DNA of 64,000 bases from Ruminococcus flavefaciens MA2007 (GCF_000621845.1 NZ_JHXF01000010.1:1-64000); one strand, 5' to 3'; shown: positions 1 to 8,376, counted from the first letter of the stretch. Notes: generated by a model from the letters alone, not told the origin. Numbers and translations: made by a program.

Positions 1-183
1 AATTTGAAGTACAAATATGGAAGTCGTCACTTCTGGTGCAGAGGATACTATGTAGATACGGTAGGACGAAATGAAAAAGTCATACGAGAATACATAAAGA
101 ATCAAACAGAAGAAGATTGCATGGCAGATCAGCTAACATTCAAAGAGTACATTGACCCGTTTACGGGTAGTAAGAATAAGTAA
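1..183 (+). CDS. tnpA: IS200/IS605-family transposase TnpA, C-terminal fragment
   Basis: An open frame enters the window at base 1 and ends at TAA 181-183, giving 60 residues. The residues FWCRGYYVDTVGRNE followed by an acidic, glutamine-rich helix (residues about 11-45) are typical of the C-terminal end of TnpA, the small HUH-type Y1 transposase of IS200/IS605 elements, which moves single-stranded DNA. The catalytic HUH motif and probably the tyrosine lie upstream of the window, so activity cannot be judged. Hairpins just downstream fit the element's right end. Family assignment is by recognition of this C-terminal block. Confidence 0.8.
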   Translation, partial: NLKYKYGSRHFWCRGYYVDTVGRNEKVIREYIKNQTEEDCMADQLTFKEYIDPFTGSKNK

Positions 184-194
184 GCAAAAAGAAA

Positions 195-317
195 CAGCCG
201 CTTGAAGCGGCTGCTCGAGATAGTAATGCAATGTCAAACCTTCAGTGCCCACTTTAGTGGGTGAGCCTGTATTCGCCCCTTTTAGGGGCTGTGCAAACCA
301 CCACTTCAGTGGTGGTT
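195..317. mobile_element. Hairpin-rich right end of the IS200/IS605 element
   Basis: Four inverted repeats follow the transposase stop: 195-213 (8-bp arms CAGCCGCT/AGCGGCTG), 248-261 (CCCAC/GTGGG), 275-289 (GCCCC/GGGGC) and 296-317 (9-bp arms AACCACCAC/GTGGTGGTT with loop TTCA). IS200/IS605 ends carry subterminal hairpins recognised by TnpA rather than long terminal inverted repeats; the last hairpin is the best candidate for the right-end recognition hairpin. The first could also terminate tnpA transcription, although no T-run follows it. The exact cleavage site is not determined. Confidence 0.5.
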
Positions 318-347
318 ATGATTTAATATATTCTTACTGTTATTTAC

Positions 348-370
348 GGGACGTCGAGGACGCCGTCCCC
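348..370. repeat. Short GC-rich inverted repeat
   Basis: Arms GGGACG and CGTCCC flank a 10-base centre in the gap between the IS end and pta. It resembles dispersed intergenic palindromic repeats of ruminococci, but copy number cannot be checked from one window. Confidence 0.3.
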
Positions 371-405
371 TACATATAATCCCGTTTTATTAAGTGTACT
401 ACATA

Positions 406-429
406 ATTATGCATTATGCATTATGCATT
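406..429. repeat. Tandem 7-bp repeat (ATTATGC), about 3.4 copies
   Basis: Three perfect copies of ATTATGC plus ATT lie downstream of the IS end. No gene is seen in 318-545 apart from this and the preceding palindrome. Confidence 0.6.
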
Positions 430-545
430 GATAAATGCTTCGCATTTTCACGCGATGACAGTATGGCGCGGTTTATTATCCCTCGCGGCAAAAACTATCC
501 TTACGAATAAATCTATGCGCGGAGAAGGGTGCGCAGGCTCTGCGC

Positions 546-1562
546 TTATGCCATGCCGGCTGTGATGATAGCCATCTTGTAAACTTCGTCAGCGTTGCAG
601 CCTCTTGAAAGGTCGTTGATAGGAGCGTTAAGTCCCTGAAGAATAGGACCGTAAGCCTCATAGCCGCCAAGTCTCTGAGCTATCTTGTAGCCGATGTTGC
701 CAGCCTCGATAAGTGGGAAGATAAATGTGTTAGCCTGTCCTGCAACCTTTGAGTCAGGGCACTTTGTCTTGGCAACTTCTGCTGAAACAGCAGCGTCGAA
801 CTGGAACTCACCGTCGATAACGAGGTTAGGATCAATGTTTCTTGCCTCGATAACAGCGTCGTGGCTGAGCTGAACTGTGCCGCCCTTGCCTGAGCCGTAT
901 GTAGAGAAGCTGAGAACAGCTACCTTAGGATCAATGCCGAAGAAATCAGCAGTCTTTGCAGTCTCAACAGCAACCTCAGCCAGCTGTCTTGCAGCTGAAA
1001 GAACTACATTGCCGTCCTTGTCCAGTCTGTCTGTGTAGCCGAGATTGATAGCGCAGTCGCCCATAGCGATCTTCTCTTCCTTGCCGTCCTTCTCGCGGAA
1101 AAGAATGAATGAAGAGCTAACGAGGTTAGAGCCCTTCTTGGTCTTGATGATCTGGAGAGCAGGTCTTACTGTATCAGCTGTGGAGTATGTAGCACCGCCG
1201 AGAAGAGCGTCTGCCTTGCCGGCCTTAACGAGCATAGTGCCGAAGTAGTTGGACTTTGCGAGAGCAGCGCGGCACTCTTCCTCAGTCATCTTGCCCTTTC
1301 TGAGCTCGAACATCTGAGCTACGAGAGCATCCATTTCAGGGTAAGTAGCAGGATCAACGATCTCAGCGCCGTCGATATTGAAGCCGCCGTTCTTGGCAGC
1401 AGCCTTTACCTCGTCAACGTTTCCGCATAGGATAACGCCCATGAGGTTTTCCTTGATAAGTCTGTCAGCTGCGGAGAGGATACGGGGATCGCTGCCCTCA
1501 GTGAAGACGATAGTTTTCTTGCTTGCTTTAAGATTTGCTATAAGCTTGTCAAACATTCCCAT
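546..1562 (-). CDS. pta: Phosphate acetyltransferase
   Basis: The 338-residue protein has the usual length and sequence of the short, single-domain Pta of Firmicutes (N-terminal FTEGSDPRIL, internal GSNLVSSSF and SFSTYGSGKG, C-terminal NDLSRGC). Pta converts acetyl-CoA and phosphate to acetyl phosphate and CoA in the cytoplasm. With AckA, encoded 3.5 kb away on the same strand, it makes acetate and ATP during fermentation. The ATG at 1562 has a GGAGGT ribosome binding site and a near-consensus promoter upstream. pta and ackA are not adjacent here: a sigma-factor unit and a DUF3737 gene separate them, each with its own promoter, so they are transcribed separately. Confidence 0.96.
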   Translation of the reverse strand: MGMFDKLIANLKASKKTIVFTEGSDPRILSAADRLIKENLMGVILCGNVDEVKAAAKNGGFNIDGAEIVDPATYPEMDALVAQMFELRKGKMTEEECRAALAKSNYFGTMLVKAGKADALLGGATYSTADTVRPALQIIKTKKGSNLVSSSFILFREKDGKEEKIAMGDCAINLGYTDRLDKDGNVVLSAARQLAEVAVETAKTADFFGIDPKVAVLSFSTYGSGKGGTVQLSHDAVIEARNIDPNLVIDGEFQFDAAVSAEVAKTKCPDSKVAGQANTFIFPLIEAGNIGYKIAQRLGGYEAYGPILQGLNAPINDLSRGCNADEVYKMAIITAGMA

Positions 1563-1600
1563 TTTGAGAGACCTCCATTGGATTTAAATTTTACTTTACC

Positions 1601-1629
1601 ATTATATCACACTTGTTTTGCAAAGTCAA
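1601..1629 (-). promoter_or_regulatory. Predicted vegetative promoter for pta
   Basis: On the minus strand the -35 is TTGACT (1629-1624) and the -10 is TATAAT (1606-1601), with a 17-base spacer. The leader to the ATG at 1562 is about 30 bases. Confidence 0.75.
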
Positions 1630-1660
1630 ATAGTAATTAGTGATAAGTGATCAGCTGAAA

Positions 1661-1693
1661 AGAAAAAAGCTGCTGTAAAAACAGCAGCTTTTA
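1661..1693 (-). terminator. Rho-independent terminator of the sigma/anti-sigma unit
   Basis: Perfect arms AAAAGCTGCTGT/ACAGCAGCTTTT around a four-base loop, just after the stop at 1699. Read on the minus strand the stem is followed by a T-rich run. It separates this unit from the pta promoter. Confidence 0.8.
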
Positions 1694-1698
1694 ATGGA

Positions 1699-3348
1699 TT
1701 ATTCTATAAACCACGGCTTTTCACAGTTTCGGGACCATTCAGCGTCAAATTGAGTTATTTTTTCGCTGCCGCCGTAGTCAACAAGATTTATCATATCCGT
1801 TGTGTGTGATAAGTCGTTATTATGGAGCATAGCTGTTATCAGCGGTCTGCCGTTTCCAAGCACAAGCGTAAGATATACATTGCTGTCTTTGGTGACCTTG
1901 TTGTTTTCTCCGTCTATGACTTTATACTTAACTACACTATTGTACGCAAAGCTTAAGTTTTTGTTTGTATATGGCGATAAATCGGACGCATTAAGATTTT
2001 CGCCTTTTTCATTATGCAAGCGTATAACGTCGTCCAATGTGAGAGTGCCTGCAAGGGGCGCTTCCGTAATTGCCTGTGTAAATGTCCATTCATTTACTGC
2101 ATTGAGCACATCATCATATGAATTCCTGTAGATATCAATGCTGTGCTTTCCCACATTGTCCACAAGGCTGCATATTGCGATACCGCCGCTGTTGTTGCTT
2201 TCAACTTTAAGATACCAGTCTCCGCGGTCATAAACATGGAATTTCATGCTCTTTTCGTCATAATGATCGTCGGAAGAGCAGTATCTGCGGAAATCAGATA
2301 TCTGCAAGTCGGCTTTTTTGCTGAGTTCAAATACATCGTTGATAGTAATTGCTCCTGCATATTCGGGCTTGTTTGTTACAGGCTGTGTAGTTACACGGGG
2401 CGGTGTATAGAGCTCCTCTGCCTTTTTGCCTCTTTCGTTCATAAGATGTATATACTCTGCCTCGGGACAGAGCAGAACATAATCATTTCTGCTGCCGTTT
2501 ACCCAGTATTCAATGAGAGTAACGCCGCTGCCGCCTACTACGTCGGCATAGGGCTGGATATTCTGCATTTTTCTGCGCATATCGCTGAAATTGGAGCTCT
2601 CTGCGATTATCTGCTTCACCTGAGCAAGAGTTATACGTGGCGAATCAGCGCTTATCACACCATTAAGGATAGCTCGCTCGCGTACAAGCTCAGACGGAAC
2701 GTTTTTGTGCTCCCATTCCTCTATTTCGGCAAGAGTCATTCGATTTTCATTGGTTTTAGCTGTGGTGACGGTCTTTGTTGTTGTCCTTGCAGTTGTGGTT
2801 CTGGAGCTGTTTTTAGTTGTTTTAGCCGTAGTCTTTGGATAAACCGCTGTAGTAGTGGTCCTGTAGATATGATCTCCCAGAGCAGGAACAGTGGATTTCC
2901 ACAGTTCATTTTTGGTCGTGACAGTAGTCACGGCAGTTTCGGCTGACTTTGTGCTGGCTTCGGGAATGCTGACAGCCTTTGTCTCGGTAGTATCTACTAT
3001 CCTGTATTCTTCTCCTGTGGAGCTTTCTGTAGTACCTGTAGCGGCGATAATAGGAGAAACATCGACAGGCTTAGGAGCAGGAGACTTGAATTTCAGCGCC
3101 AGACCAACAGCTCCGATGATTATAAACAAACTTGCTGCGGCAATAAGCGCCCCTGCAAAACGCGGAGCTCTGCGGACAGGCTCTGCTGTGAAGATCTCTA
3201 TCTGTTCGGCGTCATTGTCCATGCGCGTAAGACATTTGCTCAGAATGCGGTCTTTTGTCTCTGAGTCAGCAGCGTTTCCGCGGTCTGCAATGCGTTCCAC
3301 GGTTTTTTCGTCTGCGCTGTGCATTATATCCCTTAAATTCCTTTTCAT
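1699..3348 (-). CDS. Thr-rich single-pass membrane protein, candidate anti-sigma factor
   Basis: A 549-residue protein directly follows a sigma-factor gene (12-base gap holding an AAAGGAGG ribosome binding site), the usual arrangement for a membrane anti-sigma factor. It has a charged N-terminal cytoplasmic part (about 1-63), one hydrophobic segment (about 66-87), a Thr/Lys-rich linker (about 95-205) and a long extracellular part of about 340 residues. The extracellular part shows similar openings TLAEIEEW, TINDVFEL and TLDDVIRL, suggesting repeated modules. I do not recognise the extracellular fold. The anti-sigma role is inferred from topology and position. No zinc-binding anti-sigma motif is visible in the N-terminal part. 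Confidence 0.7.
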   Translation of the reverse strand: MKRNLRDIMHSADEKTVERIADRGNAADSETKDRILSKCLTRMDNDAEQIEIFTAEPVRRAPRFAGALIAAASLFIIIGAVGLALKFKSPAPKPVDVSPIIAATGTTESSTGEEYRIVDTTETKAVSIPEASTKSAETAVTTVTTKNELWKSTVPALGDHIYRTTTTAVYPKTTAKTTKNSSRTTTARTTTKTVTTAKTNENRMTLAEIEEWEHKNVPSELVRERAILNGVISADSPRITLAQVKQIIAESSNFSDMRRKMQNIQPYADVVGGSGVTLIEYWVNGSRNDYVLLCPEAEYIHLMNERGKKAEELYTPPRVTTQPVTNKPEYAGAITINDVFELSKKADLQISDFRRYCSSDDHYDEKSMKFHVYDRGDWYLKVESNNSGGIAICSLVDNVGKHSIDIYRNSYDDVLNAVNEWTFTQAITEAPLAGTLTLDDVIRLHNEKGENLNASDLSPYTNKNLSFAYNSVVKYKVIDGENNKVTKDSNVYLTLVLGNGRPLITAMLHNNDLSHTTDMINLVDYGGSEKITQFDAEWSRNCEKPWFIE

Positions 3349-3360
3349 ATTTATCCTCCT

Positions 3361-3915
3361 TTACAGAGTTATATCCAAGTCGGTGAGAGCGTCCTTGAGC
3401 TTTTTCAGAGCTCTTCGCAGCCTGCTTCTCACGGTTATGGGGTTCATGCCGAGGATACGCGCTGTCTCGGCGGAGCTTCTGTCGTAGAAGTACTTCTGTA
3501 TGATTATGGTCGAATCGGGCTCGCCAAGCTCCTCTATCCTTTGCAGGAGCAATGCGGATATGTGGGAGCTTTCGGCTTTGGCTTCGATATTATCCTCGGA
3601 GCGCAGCAGCAGGGATTCGTCCTCCTCGATAGATATGCTTCTGCGTGAGCTCAGTGATCGCCGCATATCAATGGCTCGGCGTTTTGCCGATGTGCCGAGA
3701 TAGGCTTTAAGGGAGCCCTCATGCTCTGTATCGTAGTTCATCATCACATCGCTGAGCACATCTGCGGTGCAGTCCTCTATATCGTTTTTGCTGCCGATAC
3801 CGCGCAGGATACTGAAAACTATAGTATAAACATAGCTCCAGTACTCGTCGAAAAGCGCCTTGAAGCCCTCGCTTGCCGAGCGTTTCATAAGCTGTTTTAT
3901 ATCCTTGTCGGTCAT
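3361..3915 (-). CDS. ECF-like RNA polymerase sigma factor (sigma-70 family)
   Basis: The 184-residue protein has a region 2-like N-terminal half (FDEYWSYVYTIVFSIL, then YLGTSAKRRAIDMRR) and a C-terminal region 4 helix-turn-helix (SSAETARILGMNPITVRSRLRRALKKLK). ECF factors direct RNA polymerase to specific promoters, often in response to cell-surface signals. The start at 3915 (MTDKDIK) is preceded by AAGGGGGG. An upstream in-frame start at 4002 would cover the promoter and is unlikely. It is cotranscribed with the membrane protein gene downstream, its probable regulator. What signal or regulon it serves cannot be read from the sequence. Confidence 0.88.
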   Translation of the reverse strand: MTDKDIKQLMKRSASEGFKALFDEYWSYVYTIVFSILRGIGSKNDIEDCTADVLSDVMMNYDTEHEGSLKAYLGTSAKRRAIDMRRSLSSRRSISIEEDESLLLRSEDNIEAKAESSHISALLLQRIEELGEPDSTIIIQKYFYDRSSAETARILGMNPITVRSRLRRALKKLKDALTDLDITL

Positions 3916-3964
3916 AGTACCACCCCCCTTTGCCGTGAAGCATTTTCGTATACGTTCTGCTTTC

Positions 3965-3993
3965 ATTATACACATACGGAGCAGAGAAGTAAA
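3965..3993 (-). promoter_or_regulatory. Predicted promoter of the sigma-factor unit
   Basis: Minus-strand -35 TTTACT (3993-3988) and -10 TATAAT (3970-3965), 17-base spacer. A perfect 8-bp palindrome CGTATACG (3947-3954) lies between the -10 and the gene and could be an operator; this is inference. The pattern is the housekeeping type, so autoregulation is not evident. Confidence 0.55.
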
Positions 3994-4060
3994 GTGTTGC
4001 ATAAATTAAAAATATTTTTTCGGCGAATAATGCAAATAGCAGTTCTTTAGTGAAAAACGG

Positions 4061-4089
4061 TTGCAATTTACAAAAATGTGTGTTATACT
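4061..4089 (+). promoter_or_regulatory. Predicted promoter for the DUF3737 gene
   Basis: TTGCAA (4061-4066), 17-base spacer, TATACT (4084-4089), 50 bases before the start codon. It diverges from the sigma-factor promoter at 3965-3993. Confidence 0.7.
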
Positions 4090-4138
4090 ATAAAAAATAC
4101 CGCAATTTTTACCTGTATTTTTATGAGGAGTGAGATCA

Positions 4139-4978
4139 ATGAAAGAAATACTTAACGAGCATTTTTCGGGGGAAAGAGCTCTGTTCCAGCGCAATGGTCT
4201 GAGGATCAGCGGCACTGTTTTCGGCGAGGGAGAATCTCCGCTGAAGCACAATGCCTACATCGAGCTTTCGGACTGCACCTTTGACGCCAAGTATCCTGTG
4301 TGGTACAGCGAAAAGGTCAAGCTGAACAACTGCACTATCCGCGAGACAGCAAAGGAAGGCATCTGGTATTCGACAGAGGTGAATATTTACGACACTCTTA
4401 TCGAGTCTGAGAAGTGCTTCCGACATTCAAACGGCATAAGCCTGAAAAACGTAACATTCACCAACGGCGACGAAACATTATGGAAATGCGCGAATATACG
4501 CATGGACGGCGTAAAGGTAAAGGGCGATTATTTCGCTATGGACTGCGACGGAATGGAGATATGCGGACTTGAACTCAGCGGCAGCAAAGCTTTTGACGGT
4601 ATCAAAAATGCGACTATCCGCAAGTCAGTCATCAGCGGAAGCGACTGCTTCTGGAACTGTCAGAACGTAACGATACATGATTCTGTCATTACGGGAAAGT
4701 GTTTCGGCTGGAATTCACGCAACATCATGCTGGTGAACTGCACTGTTGAGAGCTTACAGGGAATGTGCTTCATGGAAAATCTTGTGCTCAAGAACTGCAA
4801 GCTGCCAAATACTACACTTGCCTTTGAGTATTCCGACAATATCAGCGTTGAGATCAGGGGCGGCATTGAAAGCGTCAAGAATCCGGCAGGCGGACTTATC
4901 AGAGCTGAATCTATCGGCGAGATAATCATGGAAAACGAAAACGTAGACGTCACAAGAACAAAGATAGTCTGCGGCTAA
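4139..4978 (+). CDS. DUF3737 family protein (predicted beta-helix)
   Basis: The 279-residue protein matches the DUF3737 family as I recognise it: many short repeats of the type 'LKNCxI / IxDSxI' with regularly spaced Cys, Asn and Trp, expected to fold as a right-handed parallel beta-helix like pentapeptide or pectate-lyase-type proteins. There is no signal peptide, so it is probably cytoplasmic. The family has no established function. The ATG at 4139 follows GAGGAG by eight bases and is preferred to the GTG at 4130, which overlaps that site. It is a single-gene unit with its own promoter and terminator. Confidence 0.8.
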   Translation: MKEILNEHFSGERALFQRNGLRISGTVFGEGESPLKHNAYIELSDCTFDAKYPVWYSEKVKLNNCTIRETAKEGIWYSTEVNIYDTLIESEKCFRHSNGISLKNVTFTNGDETLWKCANIRMDGVKVKGDYFAMDCDGMEICGLELSGSKAFDGIKNATIRKSVISGSDCFWNCQNVTIHDSVITGKCFGWNSRNIMLVNCTVESLQGMCFMENLVLKNCKLPNTTLAFEYSDNISVEIRGGIESVKNPAGGLIRAESIGEIIMENENVDVTRTKIVCG

Positions 4979-5015
4979 AGCTATAGTTCAGAGTTGAGAG
5001 TTTCGACTGACAACT

Positions 5016-5051
5016 AAAAAACCTCGGTGCAATGAATGCATCGAGGTTTTT
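5016..5051. terminator. Bidirectional terminator between DUF3737 gene and ackA
   Basis: Arms AAAAACCTCG and CGAGGTTTT flank a loop of about 15 bases. The A/T runs on both sides let it act on both convergent genes. Confidence 0.8.
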
Positions 5052-5082
5052 ATGTTGCTTTATATTGTTTTTTGTGATATAA

Positions 5083-6282
5083 TTACTTGGAAATGAGAGC
5101 AAGTGTATCTCTTGCGATAAGGAGCTCCTCATTTGTAGGAACGATCCAAACCTCGATCTTTGAATCAGGTGTGGAGATCTTTGTGAGCTTGCCTCTGATA
5201 GAACGGTTGAGAGCCTCGTCGATCTTGATTCCGAAGTAATCCATGTTCTGGCAGACAGCCTCACGTACTTCCCATGAGTTCTCACCGATACCGCCTGTGA
5301 AGAGGATAGCGTCAACGCCGTTCATAGCAGCAGCGTAAGCACCGATGTACTTCTGTATCTCATATGTGAGCATATCAGAAACGAGCTGAGCCTTCTTATT
5401 ACCCTGATTTGCAGCCTCCTGAATGTCACGGTTGTCAGAACCAACGCCTGATACGCCGAGGAAGCCTGACTTCTTGTTCATGTATTCGCTCATCTGTGAA
5501 GGAGTAAAGCCGTGCTTGTCAGCAACGAAAGTAACTGCTGAAGGATCAACAGAACCTGTTCTTGTACCCATAACTACACCGTCAAGAGGTGTGAAGCCCA
5601 TTGATGTATCAACTGACTTACCGCCGTCAACAGCTGTGATCGAAGAACCGTTGCCGAGGTGGCATGAAACGATCTTGAGGTCCTTTACGTCCTTGCCCAT
5701 AGCGTCAGCGAGAGCCTTTGATACGAAACGGTGTGATGTGCCGTGGAAGCCGTACTTTCTTACGTGGAGCTTCTCATAATCATCATAGGGGAGACCGAAC
5801 ATAAATGCCTTTGGAGGCATAGTCTGGTGGAATGCTGTATCGAATACAACTACCTGAGGAACGTTTGCAGGGATAACGCTCTTACATGCTCTGAGAGCGA
5901 GAGCGTGTGCGTGGTTGTGAACAGGAGCAAGCTCGCGGAGCTCGTCGATCTTGTCGATTACCTCGTCGGTTACGAGAACAGACTTGTCGAAAACGTCAGC
6001 ACCCTGTACTATTCTGTGACCTACAGCAGAGATAGCGTCCATGCTGTCGATAACCTTTGCAGCGCCTGTTGTGAGAGCCTCTACCAGCTTCATGAAAGCC
6101 TCTGTGTGTGTAGGAAATGCGCAGTCCTCGTCGAGAACTCTGCCGTCAGCAGTCTTGTGGTTGATATGTCCGTCGATACCGATACGGTCGCAGTTACCCT
6201 TTGCGATAACGCTCTCATCGCTCATGTCGATGAGCTGATACTTAAGGGAAGAGCTTCCAGCATTAACAACTAAGATGATCAT
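5083..6282 (-). CDS. ackA: Acetate kinase
   Basis: The 399-residue protein has the full-length AckA sequence: VNAGSSSLK at residues 5-13, FDTAFHQTMP, the HLGNGSS phosphate-binding block and the FTGGIGENS adenosine motif near the C-terminus. It converts acetyl phosphate and ADP to acetate and ATP, the last step of acetate fermentation after Pta. The ATG at 6282 sits eight bases after GAAAGGAA and gives the usual N-terminus MIILVVNAG; the longer frame starting with TTG at 6300 overlaps that site. It has its own promoter and converges on the DUF3737 gene. Confidence 0.97.
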   Translation of the reverse strand: MIILVVNAGSSSLKYQLIDMSDESVIAKGNCDRIGIDGHINHKTADGRVLDEDCAFPTHTEAFMKLVEALTTGAAKVIDSMDAISAVGHRIVQGADVFDKSVLVTDEVIDKIDELRELAPVHNHAHALALRACKSVIPANVPQVVVFDTAFHQTMPPKAFMFGLPYDDYEKLHVRKYGFHGTSHRFVSKALADAMGKDVKDLKIVSCHLGNGSSITAVDGGKSVDTSMGFTPLDGVVMGTRTGSVDPSAVTFVADKHGFTPSQMSEYMNKKSGFLGVSGVGSDNRDIQEAANQGNKKAQLVSDMLTYEIQKYIGAYAAAMNGVDAILFTGGIGENSWEVREAVCQNMDYFGIKIDEALNRSIRGKLTKISTPDSKIEVWIVPTNEELLIARDTLALISK

Positions 6283-6319
6283 ATATGTAATTCCTTTCAA
6301 AAATAATTTTGCATATATT

Positions 6320-6347
6320 ATTATATACTATTTTTTGAAAAATGCAA
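6320..6347 (-). promoter_or_regulatory. Predicted promoter for ackA
   Basis: Minus-strand -35 TTGCAT (6347-6342) and -10 TATAAT (6325-6320), 16-base spacer, with a leader of about 30 bases before the ATG at 6282. Confidence 0.7.
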
Positions 6348-6385
6348 GTCCTTTTTTCAAATAAAAGCTCATTTAAAGTCGGTCA

Positions 6386-6444
6386 GGGCGTACTTTTGCC
6401 TGTTCAGACCGTAAAAAACGGGCAAATCCTTTTGCAAAACGCCC
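6386..6444. promoter_or_regulatory. Nested inverted repeats in the ackA-tmcAL divergent gap
   Basis: Outer arms GGGCGT (6386-6391) and ACGCCC (6439-6444) enclose inner arms TTTGCC (6395-6400) and GGCAAA (6421-6426). This could be an operator or a structured leader for tmcAL. No known riboswitch class is recognised, and I found no clear promoter for tmcAL in the rest of the gap. Confidence 0.25.
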
Positions 6445-6530
6445 AAAACACGTCAGTAATACTTTAATAATCTGTAGAGTAGATAAAAAATTATGAAAAA
6501 TCATTGAAATTTACAAGGAGAGGTAGTAAA

Positions 6531-7724
6531 ATGAAAGTCAGCGGTATAGTATGCGAGTATAATCCGTTCCATAACGGACATCTTTATCACATAAACAAGA
6601 CTCGTGAAAACGGTGCGACGCATATTGTCGCGGTAATGAGCGGCAACTTCGTACAGCGGGGCGATACAGCCGTAATGGACAAGCTTGAAAGAGCACGTCT
6701 TGCAGTGCGCTCTGGTGCAGACCTTGTCATTGAGCTCCCCGTGCAGTATTGTCTCTCCTCGGCGGAGAATTTCGCCGCAGGAGCGGTATATCTCCTTGAC
6801 GCTCTCGGAGCAGTGGACGAGATATCCTTCGGAAGTGAATGCGGCGACGTTGAAAGTCTCCTTAAAGCAATGGAAACAGTAGACCTTGCGGCTGTTACTC
6901 ATGCCGACGAGATACGCGCTATCATGGAAAAAGGCTATACCTACCCCCGCGCACTGAATTCCGTGGTCAACGGATACGACGCAGAGGCGGCTTCTATGAT
7001 ATCAGAGCCCAATAATCTCCTTGCCATAGAGTATTTAAGGGCGCTGAAAAAGAGCGGCAGCAATATGACGGCTTTCACGGTCAAGCGTAAAAATGCCGCA
7101 CATGACAGCGCAGAGAGCGAGGACGGCTTTGCCAGCGCTTCTTTGATACGTGAAATGATAGAGAACAGAGCCGATATCGGAGCGTTTACAACTCCCGAAT
7201 GGGCTGCGGCAATAGCAGGAGCTGTAGAAAAGGGCGAAACAGCTTCACTCAGCCGTCTGGAAAGGGTAATGCTTTATAAGCTCAGAACTTGTTCAACTGA
7301 CGAGATATCGCAGATATATGACGTAGGTCAGGGACTTGAACACAGGATATACGGCGCAAGAATGGCAGGCTCACTTGACGAGCTTCTGTTTACGGTCAAG
7401 ACCAAGCGGTACACTATGGCGAGGATAAGGCGCATTATGCTCTCCCTCCTCATTGGCATAACAAAAGAGGACATGAAGCAGCTGCCGCCATATGGCAGGA
7501 TACTTGCATTCAATGAGCGCGGCAGGGAGATACTTGCCCGTGCAAAGGGCTCTGCAAAGATACCATTTGCTTCGTCCATAGCCAAGCTTTCACAGCTCAG
7601 TGACACTGCCGAGCGTTTTGCGGAGCTTGAGATAAGGGCGTCCGACATATACGGACTGGCTCTTGATACCGTGACATCGGCACAAAAGGACTACAGAGCC
7701 AAAATAATGATAGATATGGAGTAA
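6531..7724 (+). CDS. tmcAL: tRNA(Met) cytidine acetate ligase TmcAL (YlbM family)
   Basis: The 397-residue protein begins VSGIVCEYNPFHNGHLYHI, with the HxGH nucleotide-binding motif of this nucleotidyltransferase-like family (formerly DUF795/YlbM), followed by MSGNFVQRGD and the EPNNLLAIEYL block. In Bacillus, TmcAL activates acetate with ATP and makes N4-acetylcytidine at the wobble position of elongator tRNA-Met. The ATG at 6531 follows AAGGAGAGG; an extension to 6504 has no better site. It starts a plus-strand cluster of RNA-modifying genes and is divergent from ackA, whose product acetate is its substrate. Confidence 0.92.
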   Translation: MKVSGIVCEYNPFHNGHLYHINKTRENGATHIVAVMSGNFVQRGDTAVMDKLERARLAVRSGADLVIELPVQYCLSSAENFAAGAVYLLDALGAVDEISFGSECGDVESLLKAMETVDLAAVTHADEIRAIMEKGYTYPRALNSVVNGYDAEAASMISEPNNLLAIEYLRALKKSGSNMTAFTVKRKNAAHDSAESEDGFASASLIREMIENRADIGAFTTPEWAAAIAGAVEKGETASLSRLERVMLYKLRTCSTDEISQIYDVGQGLEHRIYGARMAGSLDELLFTVKTKRYTMARIRRIMLSLLIGITKEDMKQLPPYGRILAFNERGREILARAKGSAKIPFASSIAKLSQLSDTAERFAELEIRASDIYGLALDTVTSAQKDYRAKIMIDME

Positions 7725-7728
7725 TGAT

Positions 7729-8376
7729 TTGATAAAAGGCGTGATTTTTGATCTTGACGGCACTTTGCTGGACTCCATGACAGTCTGGAGCAGCATAGAC
7801 CGTGAATTTCTCATAGAGAACGGCATAACCGATCCGCCTCACGAGGTCTCGGACGTGGTGAAGAAGATGACCGTTGACAAGTCCTCCCAGTACTTCATAG
7901 ACCGCTTCGGTCTCAGCTGTACAAAGGAGTATGTCATAAAGCGTATCGAGGACATGGTCCGTCAGCGCTATGAGGAGCAGATACCCCTGAAGCCCCATGT
8001 TACGGAGCTTCTTGACTTCCTTGACAGCCGCGGCATACCATACGGAGTTGCCACAGCTACATACAAGGGGCTTGCTGAGGCGGCGCTGAAACGCTGCGGT
8101 GTTTTTGACAGAATGAGATTCCTGCTTACTGACAGGGAATACCCCACAGGCAAGAATTTCCCCGATATTTTTCTTGGCGGCGCGGAGCTTCTCGGTACTT
8201 CCGTTTCTGATACCCTTGTAGTTGAGGACTCCCTCCACTGCATTGAGACCGCAAAGGCGGCAGGCTTTCCCGTATGCGGAGTCTACGACAGCGTTGCAGA
8301 AGCTGATATGCCGGGAATAATAGAGCTTTCGGACTATTACGTCAGGTCTCTTGACGAGATAATAAATATACTTTAG
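7729..8376 (+). CDS. HAD-superfamily phosphatase, phosphoglycolate phosphatase/beta-PGM-like
   Basis: The 215-residue protein has the HAD motifs in order: DLDGTLLDS (nucleophile Asp9, acid Asp11), a helical cap, ATATYK as motif II, and VVEDSLHCIETAKAAGF as motif III/IV. These enzymes dephosphorylate or isomerise small phosphorylated metabolites. The cap type resembles the phosphoglycolate phosphatase and beta-phosphoglucomutase group, but substrate cannot be assigned. The start is TTG at 7729, seven bases after GGAG inside the end of tmcAL. The 4-base gap indicates one operon. Confidence 0.85.
   Translation: MIKGVIFDLDGTLLDSMTVWSSIDREFLIENGITDPPHEVSDVVKKMTVDKSSQYFIDRFGLSCTKEYVIKRIEDMVRQRYEEQIPLKPHVTELLDFLDSRGIPYGVATATYKGLAEAALKRCGVFDRMRFLLTDREYPTGKNFPDIFLGGAELLGTSVSDTLVVEDSLHCIETAKAAGFPVCGVYDSVAEADMPGIIELSDYYVRSLDEIINIL

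Noticed and set aside
2143..2946. Plus-strand 267-codon open frame opposite the Thr-rich membrane protein gene
   Set aside because: It is a shadow of the minus-strand gene, caused by low stop frequency in the Thr-rich region, and has no ribosome binding site or recognisable domain.
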